DNA of 32,442 bases from a virus. This document shows, one piece after another, positions 15,718-22,495 of this stretch. Within the stretch, counting starts at the first letter, position 1. Each line of letters opens with the position of its first letter. Both the position numbers and the translations under genes were made by a program. Where the stretch lies: positions 1 through 32,442 of the IMG/VR virus record IMGVR_UViG_3300023079_000008; one strand, given 5' to 3'. The notes under the pieces are model-generated. The model was not told the DNA's origin. It saw only the letters and a program-made list of their open reading frames with translations, and searched no databases.

Positions 15718-16013
15718 TGCAAACCTTCAAGAACCTTCCGGCGGCAGCGGAGGCCGCGAATGGCCTTCCGATCCTGCACGTCAACAGCGGCATGGACACG
15801 CTCTACATCGTGCTCGACGGCAACGTCGATGACATGAAGCGGGCCGAAGTCGCGCTGCTGACCCCGTGCGACGACCGCGAGCAGCGCCACGTCGCCGCCG
15901 GTCATTTGATGCTTGAGCATCTCGACCGGCTCGGCAATGCGAACTGGGCGACCATGACGCGCCCTACCCGGATCAACGCCTTCCCGCGCCCGCGCGCGGC
16001 CTATGGTGAGTGA
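15717..16013 (+). CDS. Small protein of unknown function
   Basis: 98 residues starting at the ATG overlapping the upstream TGA. Alternating alpha and beta segments (FKNLPAAAEAANGLPILHVN; DTLYIVLDGNVDDMKRAEVA), a compact single domain with several His. Part of the P3 unit. No family recognised. Confidence 0.7.
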   Translation: MQTFKNLPAAAEAANGLPILHVNSGMDTLYIVLDGNVDDMKRAEVALLTPCDDREQRHVAAGHLMLEHLDRLGNANWATMTRPTRINAFPRPRAAYGE

Positions 16014-16155
16014 CATGCTGCGAGACATCATCACCCTGACCCCCGAAGAGCGCGCCGCACTGGTCGCGATCTCGCGCATGAACCGGCCGAATGCCAAGCA
16101 ACGCCGCGCGATGGAAGCGATCAAGCGGGCCTATCGCGAGCGCGAGGCCGCGTGA
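16003..16155 (+). CDS. 50-residue basic helical protein
   Basis: ATG at 16003, with a possible later ATG at 16015; both overlap or abut the upstream stop. Sequence LRDIITLTPEERAALVAISR then NRPNAKQRRAMEAIKRAYRE: two basic helices typical of small nucleic acid-binding proteins. Its stop overlaps the next start. Function unknown. Confidence 0.6.
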   Translation: MVSDMLRDIITLTPEERAALVAISRMNRPNAKQRRAMEAIKRAYREREAA

Positions 16156-16406
16156 TGAACACCCCCTGCGCGCATTACGGCGTGGCGTCGAAGGTTGTCC
16201 ATCACGGCCAGATCAAGCATCACATTCTGGTGCTCGGTCCGCTGATCGATCACCCGCACCTCGTCAATTCCGGCGATCAGGAATATGCCGACGCGCTTTG
16301 CAACAGGATGCGCAAGGCGGCGGCTCAATGCCCGGTCCCCAACCACGAAAGGATCTACAGCGTCGTACCGTTGCCGATGACGGGCGGGAGCGACGGCGAT
16401 GCATGA
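16155..16406 (+). CDS. Small His/Cys-containing protein of unknown function
   Basis: 83 residues from the ATG overlapping the previous stop. Rich in His and Cys (CAHYGVASKVVHHGQIKHHI; CNRMRKAAAQCPVPNH), so metal binding is possible but not shown. The 3' end overlaps the GIY-YIG gene start by eight bases. P3 unit. Confidence 0.65.
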   Translation: MNTPCAHYGVASKVVHHGQIKHHILVLGPLIDHPHLVNSGDQEYADALCNRMRKAAAQCPVPNHERIYSVVPLPMTGGSDGDA

Positions 16407-17337
16407 TCAGATTCGCAGCATCGTCGGCGAGCCGCTGGAGTATTACGGCGGCGGCATCTATCAGATTCAGCTTCTCGGCACGGACCGCTGTTATGTCGGA
16501 CGCTCCATTGGCGTTGGCGGTCGCCTGTTTGATCACGTCAAGGCGTTGCTGCTCAACAAGCACGGCAACCCAAAGCTCCAGCGGGCTTGGAATAAATACG
16601 GCCATGACCGCTTCGCTTTCAAGATCCTGCAGAAGGTTGATCCTGCAGAACTGGCCACGGCCGAGCAGAGCTGGATCAATCACTTCCAAGCGGCGTCCAT
16701 CGGCTTTAACATTGTCCCGCTGGTTACCCCCTACGCTCCAATCGACGGTTCGGACCCGAACGTCATCAAGTACCGGCACGCGCTGGATGCGGTCTCGTTT
16801 GCTATGGCCCTTATCGGCGGCGATCAGCTCCCCAAGAAAAAGCGCATTCAGCTTGAGGATTGCCTGCACTGGAATGCCTACGCGCTCAGCATGCTGAAGA
16901 CGTTTCCGCAAGAAATGATCAAGGCCCGGACGACGGCCCGCATTGACGAGGCCCTCAACTACGCGAACGGCCGGATCAAAAAGACCGGCAACCAAACGCT
17001 GATGCCCTACATGGCCGCGCCGGAATCGTACCCGCACGACGCGTCAATGCCGTTGGACCTCTTCCAAAAACTGACGAACGATCTCGCCATGCGAATGAGC
17101 TTCCATAAGGAATGGGAAGCGGCGGCGCTCAAGATGTACAAGCAACGCGCCAGCGCAATCGTCGGCGAGAACGAAGTCAAGCGCCAATGGCGCGCTGTGA
17201 ACTTCGGCGGCGGTCTCATAGGCGATGGCAATTTCATAGAATGGTGCCAGAGCATCGGCGTCAAACAACCTACCGGCGATGAACTGCGGGCCGCCGGACT
17301 GGTGACGTGGGAGTGGAAAAAACGAGAGGCCGCGTGA
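16399..17337 (+). CDS. GIY-YIG endonuclease 1
   Basis: 312 residues. The N-terminal 100 residues form a GIY-YIG nuclease: GIY at 19-21, YVG at 32-34 followed by Arg35, Arg42, His46, Asn57 and Glu89, the metal-binding glutamate. All key positions are kept. The 200-residue C-terminal part is helical, with no recognisable NUMOD or zinc finger, and may recognise DNA. It could be a homing endonuclease or a nuclease attacking host or rival phage DNA. It is followed at once by a second GIY-YIG gene with only an overlapping TGATG between them. Confidence 0.88.
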   Translation: MHDQIRSIVGEPLEYYGGGIYQIQLLGTDRCYVGRSIGVGGRLFDHVKALLLNKHGNPKLQRAWNKYGHDRFAFKILQKVDPAELATAEQSWINHFQAASIGFNIVPLVTPYAPIDGSDPNVIKYRHALDAVSFAMALIGGDQLPKKKRIQLEDCLHWNAYALSMLKTFPQEMIKARTTARIDEALNYANGRIKKTGNQTLMPYMAAPESYPHDASMPLDLFQKLTNDLAMRMSFHKEWEAAALKMYKQRASAIVGENEVKRQWRAVNFGGGLIGDGNFIEWCQSIGVKQPTGDELRAAGLVTWEWKKREAA

Positions 17338-18077
17338 TGCGTCCAAAGAAATTCAATCCGGAAAACCTGCGGAAGGTCAAACCTATCAGCGGGATCTACA
17401 TGATCACCGGACCAGATAAATGTCGTTATATCGGGCAGGCATCAATCTGCAGAACGTCCAACGTACAAAAGCGTCTGAAGACACATTTAAGCATGCTGGT
17501 CAGTGCCACTGCATCGCACCATAATAATCATCTGCAGAATGCTTGGAATTTGTACGGCGCAGACGCTTTCACATTTCAGATTTTGTGCGAAGCGCCTGCT
17601 GACCAACTGGACGAGGCCGAACAACATTGGACCGACTATTATAAAGCACGCAAGAGTGGCGTTTATAACATTTCACCAATCGCTGGCTCACAACGTGGCT
17701 TCAGACATTCGGAAAAAACCAAGGCCGAATACTCTAGGCAACGACGTGGAAATCAGCATGCGCTCGGCAACCGGCACACGCCGGAATTCATCGACCGCTT
17801 TAGAAAGAGCGTCAGCAAACCGCAGTCGGAAGAACACAAAGAAAAACGCCGTCAGTTCAAAACTGAATGGTGGCGAGATCCGGCGCGGGATGCGCAGAGG
17901 GCTGCAATTGCCGAGCGCAACCGCAGCACGGTCTGGACTCCAGCGCGGAGAACGAAACTCAGCAACGCGATGAAGCGCCGCGCACCGACGCTCTGGACCG
18001 ACGAGATGAGAGCAAAGCTCAGTGCAGCGCAGAAGAAACGCTGGGCGAAAGTCCGGGCCGCGAAGGCAGGCAAATGA
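17337..18077 (+). CDS. GIY-YIG homing endonuclease 2 with NUMOD3-like repeats
   Basis: 246 residues from the ATG overlapping the upstream stop. GIY at 19-21, YIGQ at 31-34, Arg46, His50, Asn64 and Glu95 complete the nuclease site. Residues about 122-225 hold repeated short basic motifs (GFRHSEKTKAEYSRQRRGNQ; SKPQSEEHKEKRRQ; TDEMRAKLSAAQKKRW) like the NUMOD3 DNA-binding modules of homing endonucleases. The coding sequence is visibly richer in A/T than its neighbours, which suggests later arrival by transfer. The first 90 residues align with nuclease 1 in pattern, but the C-termini differ. Confidence 0.9.
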   Translation: MRPKKFNPENLRKVKPISGIYMITGPDKCRYIGQASICRTSNVQKRLKTHLSMLVSATASHHNNHLQNAWNLYGADAFTFQILCEAPADQLDEAEQHWTDYYKARKSGVYNISPIAGSQRGFRHSEKTKAEYSRQRRGNQHALGNRHTPEFIDRFRKSVSKPQSEEHKEKRRQFKTEWWRDPARDAQRAAIAERNRSTVWTPARRTKLSNAMKRRAPTLWTDEMRAKLSAAQKKRWAKVRAAKAGK

Positions 18078-18277
18078 TCGTCCTGCTCGTTCTCTTCCTC
18101 CTGCTCGTGCTGCTGTTCTGGTGGTGCCGCCGCGCGCCCGCGTACTACCCGAACCGCTGGGACTCCGATTGCGAGCACTACTGCGAAACCGATTGCGACG
18201 GCGGCGGCGCGGATCACGACTACGACGACGGCGGCGGCTACGACGACTGTCAGGACGACGGCGGATCTGACGATTAA
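18074..18277 (+). CDS. Small membrane protein with acidic Cys/Gly/Asp tail
   Basis: 67 residues. A single hydrophobic helix (IVLLVLFLLLVLLFWWCRR) is followed by a tail of Asp, Gly and Tyr with four Cys (NRWDSDCEHYCETDCDGGG). Likely inner-membrane anchored with the acidic tail outside or inside; metal binding is possible. The ATG overlaps the preceding stop (ATGA). It ends the P3 unit. Role unknown. Confidence 0.65.
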   Translation: MIVLLVLFLLLVLLFWWCRRAPAYYPNRWDSDCEHYCETDCDGGGADHDYDDGGGYDDCQDDGGSDD

Positions 18278-18304
18278 CCATCGCCCAAAAGTCGCTTATC
18301 CGCT

Positions 18305-18333
18305 CTTGCATATAGGCCGGAATGGCCTATACT
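18305..18333 (+). promoter_or_regulatory. Accessory-block promoter P4
   Basis: CTTGCA (18305) and TATACT (18328), 17-base spacer. The spacer and first four bases of the -10 box form the perfect palindrome TATAGGCC-N5-GGCCTATA (18311-18331), the best copy in the window. It lies inside the longest open frame of the next gene, which shows that the real start is downstream. Confidence 0.82.
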
Positions 18334-18357
18334 GAGCTTGAAAGGAGGTACAGGGTC

Positions 18358-18867
18358 ATGGAACCCCTAGTCCGGAAGGCCCACGAGTTCGCCGAGAAGG
18401 CGCACGCCGGGGTGTTCCGTCAATACACGGGCGAGCCCTATGTCGAGCACGTCAAGCGGGTTGCCGCCAGCGTTGCCGCGCTAGGGTTCGGTCCTGAAGT
18501 GGTCGCCGCCGCCGTGCTGCACGACGTGATCGAGGATTGCGAAGTCAGCGAGGCCGAGCTGGCCGCCGAATTCAGCCCCAAGGTCGCCGCGCTGGTGGCC
18601 GAGGTATCAAACCCCAAGATCCCCAAGGCACCCGGCAACAGGCCGTTCCGGAAGGCCGCCGAGAAGGCCCATCTGGCTGGCGCGTCCTATGAGGGCGCTT
18701 CGATCAAGCTGGCCGATATGATCGACAACTCGTCAAACCTCGCCGAGCACGATCCTGCGTTCGCTCAAGTGTATCTGAGCGAAATGGTCAGCCGTGCCGC
18801 GCTGGTCGCCCATGGCCACCCGGAACTGGTGGCAAGGCTGCAAAAGAATCTTCAGAAATACCGCTAG
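18358..18867 (+). CDS. MESH1/SpoT-type HD-domain hydrolase (small alarmone hydrolase-like)
   Basis: 169 residues, the size of stand-alone MESH1-type (p)ppGpp hydrolases. The HD-site residues are all present: YTGEPYVEHV with His31, AAVLHDVIED with His55, Asp56, Glu59 and Asp60, and SIKLADMIDN with Asp120 and Asn124. In the SpoT/MESH1 family these bind a divalent metal and remove the 3'-pyrophosphate of (p)ppGpp; some members also act on NADPH. No synthetase or TGS domain is attached. The longest frame begins at 18322, but that ATG lies in the P4 -10 region, whereas the ATG at 18358 follows AAAGGAGGT by eight bases. It is the only gene between P4 and P5, so it can be expressed alone. Substrate is inferred. 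Confidence 0.88.
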   Translation: MEPLVRKAHEFAEKAHAGVFRQYTGEPYVEHVKRVAASVAALGFGPEVVAAAVLHDVIEDCEVSEAELAAEFSPKVAALVAEVSNPKIPKAPGNRPFRKAAEKAHLAGASYEGASIKLADMIDNSSNLAEHDPAFAQVYLSEMVSRAALVAHGHPELVARLQKNLQKYR

Positions 18868-18873
18868 GCCCTA

Positions 18874-18902
18874 TTGACCTATAGGCCGGAACGACCTATA
18901 TT
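18874..18902 (+). promoter_or_regulatory. Accessory-block promoter P5
   Basis: TTGACC (18874) and TATATT (18897), 17-base spacer. TATAGGCC-N5-GACCTATA (18880-18900) has one mismatch. A partial second palindrome (TAGGCC-N5-GACCTA) lies over the -35 box, as in P2. The promoter starts seven bases after the hydrolase stop codon. Confidence 0.8.
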
Positions 18903-18939
18903 CCCTTTGTTGGTTCGGGAAAGAAAAAGGAGTTCCCCA

Positions 18940-19029
18940 GTGTCATTGGTCGCCAAGCTCGTCAACAAGTTCCTCAATGCCATGGTGGCAGCGTTTTTCG
19001 AAGGTTCGCACGCCTACAAGGAGGCCTAA
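18940..19029 (+). CDS. 29-residue peptide
   Basis: GTG start in the leader AAAAAGGAGTTCCCCAGTG, almost identical to the leader of the gene at 13128. The peptide (VSLVAKLVNKFLNAMVAAFF, ending EGSHAYKEA) is an amphipathic or weakly membrane-seeking helix. It may be a leader peptide or a real small protein; the strong ribosome binding site favours translation. Confidence 0.5.
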   Translation: MSLVAKLVNKFLNAMVAAFFEGSHAYKEA

Positions 19030-19032
19030 TCA

Positions 19033-19602
19033 GTGGCTGAATATCTCTCCTGCTCCGCGACCGCCAAGCTGGTCCGTGTCGCGCTCAAGAAGGCCTTCCC
19101 CGGCATCAAGTTCTCGGTGCGCTCCAGCGTCTATTCCGGCGGCGCGTCGATCCGGGTTGGCTGGACCGATGGTCCGTCCTCCAAGGCCGTCAAGGCGGTT
19201 GCCGGTGCCTACGCGGGCGGTGGCTTCGACGGCATGATCGACATGGCCTACTCGGTCGAGGCGTGGCTGCTGCCCGATGGCTCGGCGTCGTTTGCTTCGT
19301 CCCCCGGCACGACCGGATCGCGGGGCGTCTATGAGCCCTTTGACAATCCGGCTCCGGCTCCCGGTGCCAAGAAGGTTCGGTTCGGCGCGGACTACGTGTT
19401 TTGCGAAAAGGAATATTCGGTCGAGGTCTACTCGGCTGCGGTCGCAACGGTCTGCGCGGACTACGGCGTCGAGATCCCTGAAATCAAGGTCAGCGAATTC
19501 GGCGGCACGCCGTTCATCGGTGGCTATCACCCGGTGCCCAATGCTGGCGAAGAGCTGAGCACGCTGGTCTACCGCGAACTGCAAAAGGAGAATCACGCGT
19601 GA
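19033..19602 (+). CDS. LPD29-domain protein
   Basis: 189 residues from GTG at 19033. The N-terminal 60 residues (EYLSCSATAKLVRVALKKAF, then FSVRSSVYSGGASIRVGWTD) match the large polyvalent protein-associated domain LPD29 seen in phage and conjugative-element polyvalent proteins; FDGMIDMAYSVEAW continues it. Polyvalent-protein domains usually act in host cells soon after entry, but LPD29 has no known activity. The C-terminal half is alpha/beta with FVFCEKEYSVEVYSAAV-like strands. The stop overlaps the next start (GTGA). Confidence 0.85.
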   Translation: MAEYLSCSATAKLVRVALKKAFPGIKFSVRSSVYSGGASIRVGWTDGPSSKAVKAVAGAYAGGGFDGMIDMAYSVEAWLLPDGSASFASSPGTTGSRGVYEPFDNPAPAPGAKKVRFGADYVFCEKEYSVEVYSAAVATVCADYGVEIPEIKVSEFGGTPFIGGYHPVPNAGEELSTLVYRELQKENHA

Positions 19603-20126
19603 AGAAAGATGACGAATACGGCCTCTTGATCGACCGGGTCAACGAGTACGGCTCCGAGAAGGTCACGGTGCATGTGGTGCGCCGCCGCGAGGCGGATGGC
19701 AACGTGCCGCTGGGCTGCTCCGGCGATGGCGAACTCTATGCGGGCTATGGCTGCCCGAAGCATCTGCTCGGACTCATCGTCGATGGCCTCGGCATGTACG
19801 GGTTCGTCAGCGACAGCGATGGCGAGTACATCGGCTACGGTGTCGAATTCCGCAACGTCTATTCCATCGACGCGGCCAAGCTCGGCCGCATGCTGAAGGC
19901 GATCAAGCGGGTCAATGCGCGGATCGAAAAGGACGACGCCCGCGAGCCCGGCGACAAGTTCATGGCGCTGGCCAATGCGCTGAAGCTCTCGTTCGCGGTC
20001 TGCCGGATCGGCGAGCGCCGGGCAAATCCGGACTGGCGCTTCATGTCCATCGCGGAAGGCCGCAACACCTACCGCCAGATGATCGAGACCGCGAGCGCTG
20101 AAGTGCTCGCGCGCAAGGTCGCTTAA
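19599..20126 (+). CDS. Protein of unknown function
   Basis: 175 residues from the GTG overlapping the preceding TGA. A strand-rich N-terminus (EKVTVHVVRRREADGNVPLG) leads into LYAGYGCPKHLLGLIVDGLG and a helical C-terminal half (AKLGRMLKAIKRVNARIEKD). Soluble. It is coupled to the LPD29 gene, so the two may act together. Family not recognised. Confidence 0.75.
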   Translation: MKKDDEYGLLIDRVNEYGSEKVTVHVVRRREADGNVPLGCSGDGELYAGYGCPKHLLGLIVDGLGMYGFVSDSDGEYIGYGVEFRNVYSIDAAKLGRMLKAIKRVNARIEKDDAREPGDKFMALANALKLSFAVCRIGERRANPDWRFMSIAEGRNTYRQMIETASAEVLARKVA

Positions 20127-20150
20127 CCCATGTCAACAGGAGCAACACCC

Positions 20151-20495
20151 ATGCAACCACCACCAATCCCGACACGGCCAAAGCCAAAATCAAACGATCT
20201 GGCGAAGGCCCTTGTGGCGACGCTGGCCGCCTTCGTGATCTTCGGCGTTATCGGCAACGGTGTCAGCGACGACAAGGTCAGCACCAAAGTCGCCGCGCCA
20301 CCGCAAACCACCGCAGCAGAGAATGACAAGCCCTCGTCACTCTGTGACTCGATCACGCGCTGGAAGGGCAACAAGCTCTCAGCCAACCCGTCGCCAGCAG
20401 AGGCGCGGGCTTGGAAGGCAGAGCTGGACGCCAAGCTAAACAACCCGGTCTGGGTCAAGTGCATGACCGACAAATATGGCTCGCTGCTCAATTGA
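20151..20495 (+). CDS. Single-pass membrane protein of unknown function
   Basis: 114 residues. Pro-rich, Lys-containing N-terminus, then one membrane helix (ALVATLAAFVIFGVIGNGV) at about residues 20-38, then a periplasmic-like domain with two Cys (SSLCDSITRWKG; VWVKCMTDKY) that could form a disulfide. The ATG at 20151 is eight bases after ACAGGAG; an upstream in-frame ATG at 20130 lacks such a site. First of four consecutive exported or membrane products or near neighbours in the P5 unit. Confidence 0.75.
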   Translation: MQPPPIPTRPKPKSNDLAKALVATLAAFVIFGVIGNGVSDDKVSTKVAAPPQTTAAENDKPSSLCDSITRWKGNKLSANPSPAEARAWKAELDAKLNNPVWVKCMTDKYGSLLN

Positions 20496-20505
20496 CCTTT
20501 CGCCG

Positions 20506-20560
20506 CTGCGCACCCGGTGCGCAGAACGAAGCGCCAATTCCGGCAACTTCAAAACAGGAG
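20506..20560 (+). promoter_or_regulatory. Leader element A: hairpin plus conserved pre-RBS segment
   Basis: CTGCGCACC-C-GGTGCGCAG (20506-20524) is a perfect 9-base stem, followed by ACGAAGCGCCA...CCGG..ACTTCA..AACAGGAGA. The same order and much of the same sequence occur in element B ahead of the gene at 20995. Confidence 0.6.
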
Positions 20561-20572
20561 ACTGCAACAACG

Positions 20573-20917
20573 ATGCGTAAATTTATCATTGCCGCCACCG
20601 CCCTCGCTCTGATGTCCGGTGCCGCGTTCGCCAAGGACGAGAAGCCCGACTATGCGGGCGACAAGGAAAAATATTCCTGCGGCGACGAGACGCTCAGCAA
20701 GTACATGAAGGCGCTCTACAACGACTCCGGCCCCAGCCTGTTCAGGATGGAAGTGCTCTACGTCAAGGACGCCTCTGAGATGAAGCGCTCTGCCGACGAG
20801 CTGCGTTGCAAGGCGACCATCGTGCATGCGCGCGGCAAGGTCGCTGGCGTGGTCGCGTACACCTACGAAGACGGTCACGCCCTGATCGCCTTCAAGCCCG
20901 GTAGCGGCAAGCGCTGA
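20573..20917 (+). CDS. Secreted small protein of unknown function
   Basis: 114 residues with a clear cleavable signal peptide (MRKFIIAATALALMSGAAFA, then KDEK). The mature part has two Cys (YSCGDETLSKYM; LRCKATIVHA) and ends VAYTYEDGHALIAFKPGSG, a compact periplasmic domain likely with one disulfide. The longer open frame upstream is a shadow; this ATG follows ACAGGAG. Located after leader element A. Role unknown; periplasmic phage proteins can block superinfection. Confidence 0.78.
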   Translation: MRKFIIAATALALMSGAAFAKDEKPDYAGDKEKYSCGDETLSKYMKALYNDSGPSLFRMEVLYVKDASEMKRSADELRCKATIVHARGKVAGVVAYTYEDGHALIAFKPGSGKR

Positions 20918-20925
20918 CGTTTCGA

Positions 20926-20986
20926 CTGTCGCCCTGCGGGCGGCAGCACGAAGCGCCATCCCGGTGACTTCACCAACAGGAGAATA
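20926..20986 (+). promoter_or_regulatory. Leader element B: hairpin plus conserved pre-RBS segment
   Basis: CTGTCGCCC-TGC-GGGCGGCAG (20926-20946) forms a 9-base stem with one G-U pair, followed by CACGAAGCGCCATCCCGG, TGACTTCACC and AACAGGAGA. It is a diverged copy of element A with compensatory changes in the stem. Confidence 0.6.
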
Positions 20987-20994
20987 CACGACCC

Positions 20995-21201
20995 ATGAAA
21001 TCGATTGCGAAACTACTGCACGACCTCGCCGTCTGCATTCACTTGCGGACCGTCGCCGACGAGCACGGCGTGGTGACCAACAAGGCGATCCGGCTCGCCT
21101 ATGGCAGCAATACCCCATCGTCCCGCAGCCGCATTGAGCGACTGATCAAGCTCGGGATGATCGAAGTTGCCGGTCGCAACCGCTACCGCCTGATCGACTG
21201 A
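20995..21201 (+). CDS. Small winged-helix-like DNA-binding protein
   Basis: 68 residues. KLLHDLAVCIHLRTVADEHG, then NKAIRLAYGS and SRSRIERLIKLGMIEVAGRN followed by RYRLID, gives helix-helix-recognition helix and a two-strand wing, the outline of a minimal winged helix. A candidate regulator for the block. ATG at 20995 after AACAGGAGAATACACGACCC. Confidence 0.65.
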   Translation: MKSIAKLLHDLAVCIHLRTVADEHGVVTNKAIRLAYGSNTPSSRSRIERLIKLGMIEVAGRNRYRLID

Positions 21202-21237
21202 ACACACCCAAACCCAACAGTAACAGGAGTAACTGAA

Positions 21238-21441
21238 TTGATACGACGACCCGTGACGAGGATCATCCTCGCCTTCGTTTTCTTTGGCTCACTGGCGGCG
21301 GCCTTCGCTGCCAGCAGCAACAGCTTCAATGATCGCTGGACGACAGCGCGCGACGACGTGGTGGCAGCGCAGCGGGACATCCCGCAGCAGAAGCTGCACG
21401 ACCGTGCGTTGGAGATCCTGCGCAACATGGAGGCGAAATAA
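21238..21441 (+). CDS. Small exported or membrane-anchored protein
   Basis: 67 residues from TTG at 21238, eight bases after ACAGGAGT; a GTG five codons later is an alternative. N-terminal RRPVTRIILAFVFFGSLAAA is a signal peptide or anchor, followed by an amphipathic helix (FNDRWTTARDDVVAAQRDIP). Its stop touches the next start (TAAATG). No family recognised. Confidence 0.65.
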   Translation: MIRRPVTRIILAFVFFGSLAAAFAASSNSFNDRWTTARDDVVAAQRDIPQQKLHDRALEILRNMEAK

Positions 21442-22143
21442 ATGAAGCGCACTTCCCTCGCCGTCGCCGCGTTGCTGATCAGCACCGTTGCGGCCTCCGC
21501 CTACGATCTGACGTGCGCCGCGCCGCGTGTCGCGCTCGGCGACGACCCTCGCGATGACAACCCGGTGGTCAGCGTCGAGATCAAATTCGTCCCGGAGGAG
21601 CATCTCTGGCGCGTCTTCCATCACCTCGCCGATGGCCTCGTGGTCTCGCGCTCGGAGCAGTACGCGATTCAGGATGCCTCGACCGATAACAAGGCGCAGT
21701 GGCAAGGCACGTTGAACCGGGCGCGGCATCTCACCATGGTCGGCGAGATCAAGCGCGTCGATGGCGCGCTGGTCTATCTGGAGTGGCTGTACGACCGCAA
21801 GAAGAACGATCAGCTCGTGATGCACGCCGCCGCGCGTTGCACCAAGACGGCACCCCCGCCGCCGGTAGCAACGATGTGGTTTCAAGTGCCGCCCTACGCC
21901 AGCAACGGGATCTTGAACGTCCGCCGAGGCCCCGGCGTCAACCACGGGCTGGTCGGCGTGATCCCGGCCGGACAAGTCGTCAGCGCCTCGCGCTGCACGC
22001 CGCGCGATGACGGCACCGTGGGTGCCGACTGGTGTCTGGTGTCTTGGAATGGCATCACCGGCTGGGCCTCGCAGGCCGTGCTGCTGCCGATCCAGCAGGA
22101 GCAGCAGGCACCCGCCCCGCGCATCCCGCGACCGACGTCGTAA
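21442..22143 (+). CDS. Secreted bacterial SH3-domain protein
   Basis: 233 residues. Signal peptide (MKRTSLAVAALLISTVAASA), a first domain of about 110 residues with strand-rich sequence (VSVEIKFVPEEHLWRVFHHL), a Pro linker, then an SH3b domain at about 152-216 (GILNVRRGPGVNHGLVGVIP, WCLVSWNGITGWASQAVL) and a Pro-rich tail. SH3b domains bind peptidoglycan or proteins in the envelope. No catalytic lysis domain is present. Likely periplasmic, acting on the host envelope or on superinfecting phage. Starts directly after the preceding stop. Confidence 0.83.
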   Translation: MKRTSLAVAALLISTVAASAYDLTCAAPRVALGDDPRDDNPVVSVEIKFVPEEHLWRVFHHLADGLVVSRSEQYAIQDASTDNKAQWQGTLNRARHLTMVGEIKRVDGALVYLEWLYDRKKNDQLVMHAAARCTKTAPPPPVATMWFQVPPYASNGILNVRRGPGVNHGLVGVIPAGQVVSASRCTPRDDGTVGADWCLVSWNGITGWASQAVLLPIQQEQQAPAPRIPRPTS

Positions 22144-22167
22144 TGGGCAGCATCCCAGTGGGCCGTC

Positions 22168-22196
22168 TTGCCAAATTGGCCAGAACGGCCTATATG
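22168..22196 (+). promoter_or_regulatory. Accessory-block promoter P6
   Basis: TTGCCA (22168) and TATATG (22191), 17-base spacer. AATTGGCC-N5-GGCCTATA (22174-22194) keeps the GGCC-N5-GGCC core and register. It drives the HTH gene that follows, with the start predicted near 22203. Confidence 0.75.
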
Positions 22197-22229
22197 GGTG
22201 ATTCCATGTCTCTAACTGCAGGCGGACCA

Positions 22230-22490
22230 ATGACCGCAGACGAATATCGCGCCGCGCTCGATAAGCTCGGCATCAATCAACAGGCTGCGAGCCGTTTCTT
22301 TGGCGTCGGCGCGCGGACCTCGCGGCGTTGGGTGGCGGGCGAAGCGCGCATCCCCAACCCGGTGGCCATGCTGCTGCAACTGATGGTAAAAAAGAAGCTC
22401 AAGCTGGAGATCCCGGTCTGGAATGAAGAGGCACAAGCCTTCGACCGAAGCCAGATCTGGTTGCTGCAGGCGTCCAACAAGCTGGAGTGA
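22230..22490 (+). CDS. HTH regulator (XRE/Cro-like), candidate controller of the palindromic promoters
   Basis: 86 residues. EYRAALDKLGINQQAASRFF then GVGARTSRRWVAGEARIPNP is a Cro/C1-type helix-turn-helix with the recognition helix around ARTSRRW; the rest is a helical and strand end (KKKLKLEIPVWNEEAQAFDR). The ATG at 22230 has AGGCGG just upstream; the ATG at 22206 lies about three bases from the predicted P6 transcription start and would be leaderless. As a DNA-binding protein made from a promoter that itself carries the palindrome, it is a natural candidate for an autoregulated repressor of P1-P6. This is inference. Confidence 0.78.
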   Translation: MTADEYRAALDKLGINQQAASRFFGVGARTSRRWVAGEARIPNPVAMLLQLMVKKKLKLEIPVWNEEAQAFDRSQIWLLQASNKLE

Positions 22491-22495
22491 GCGCG

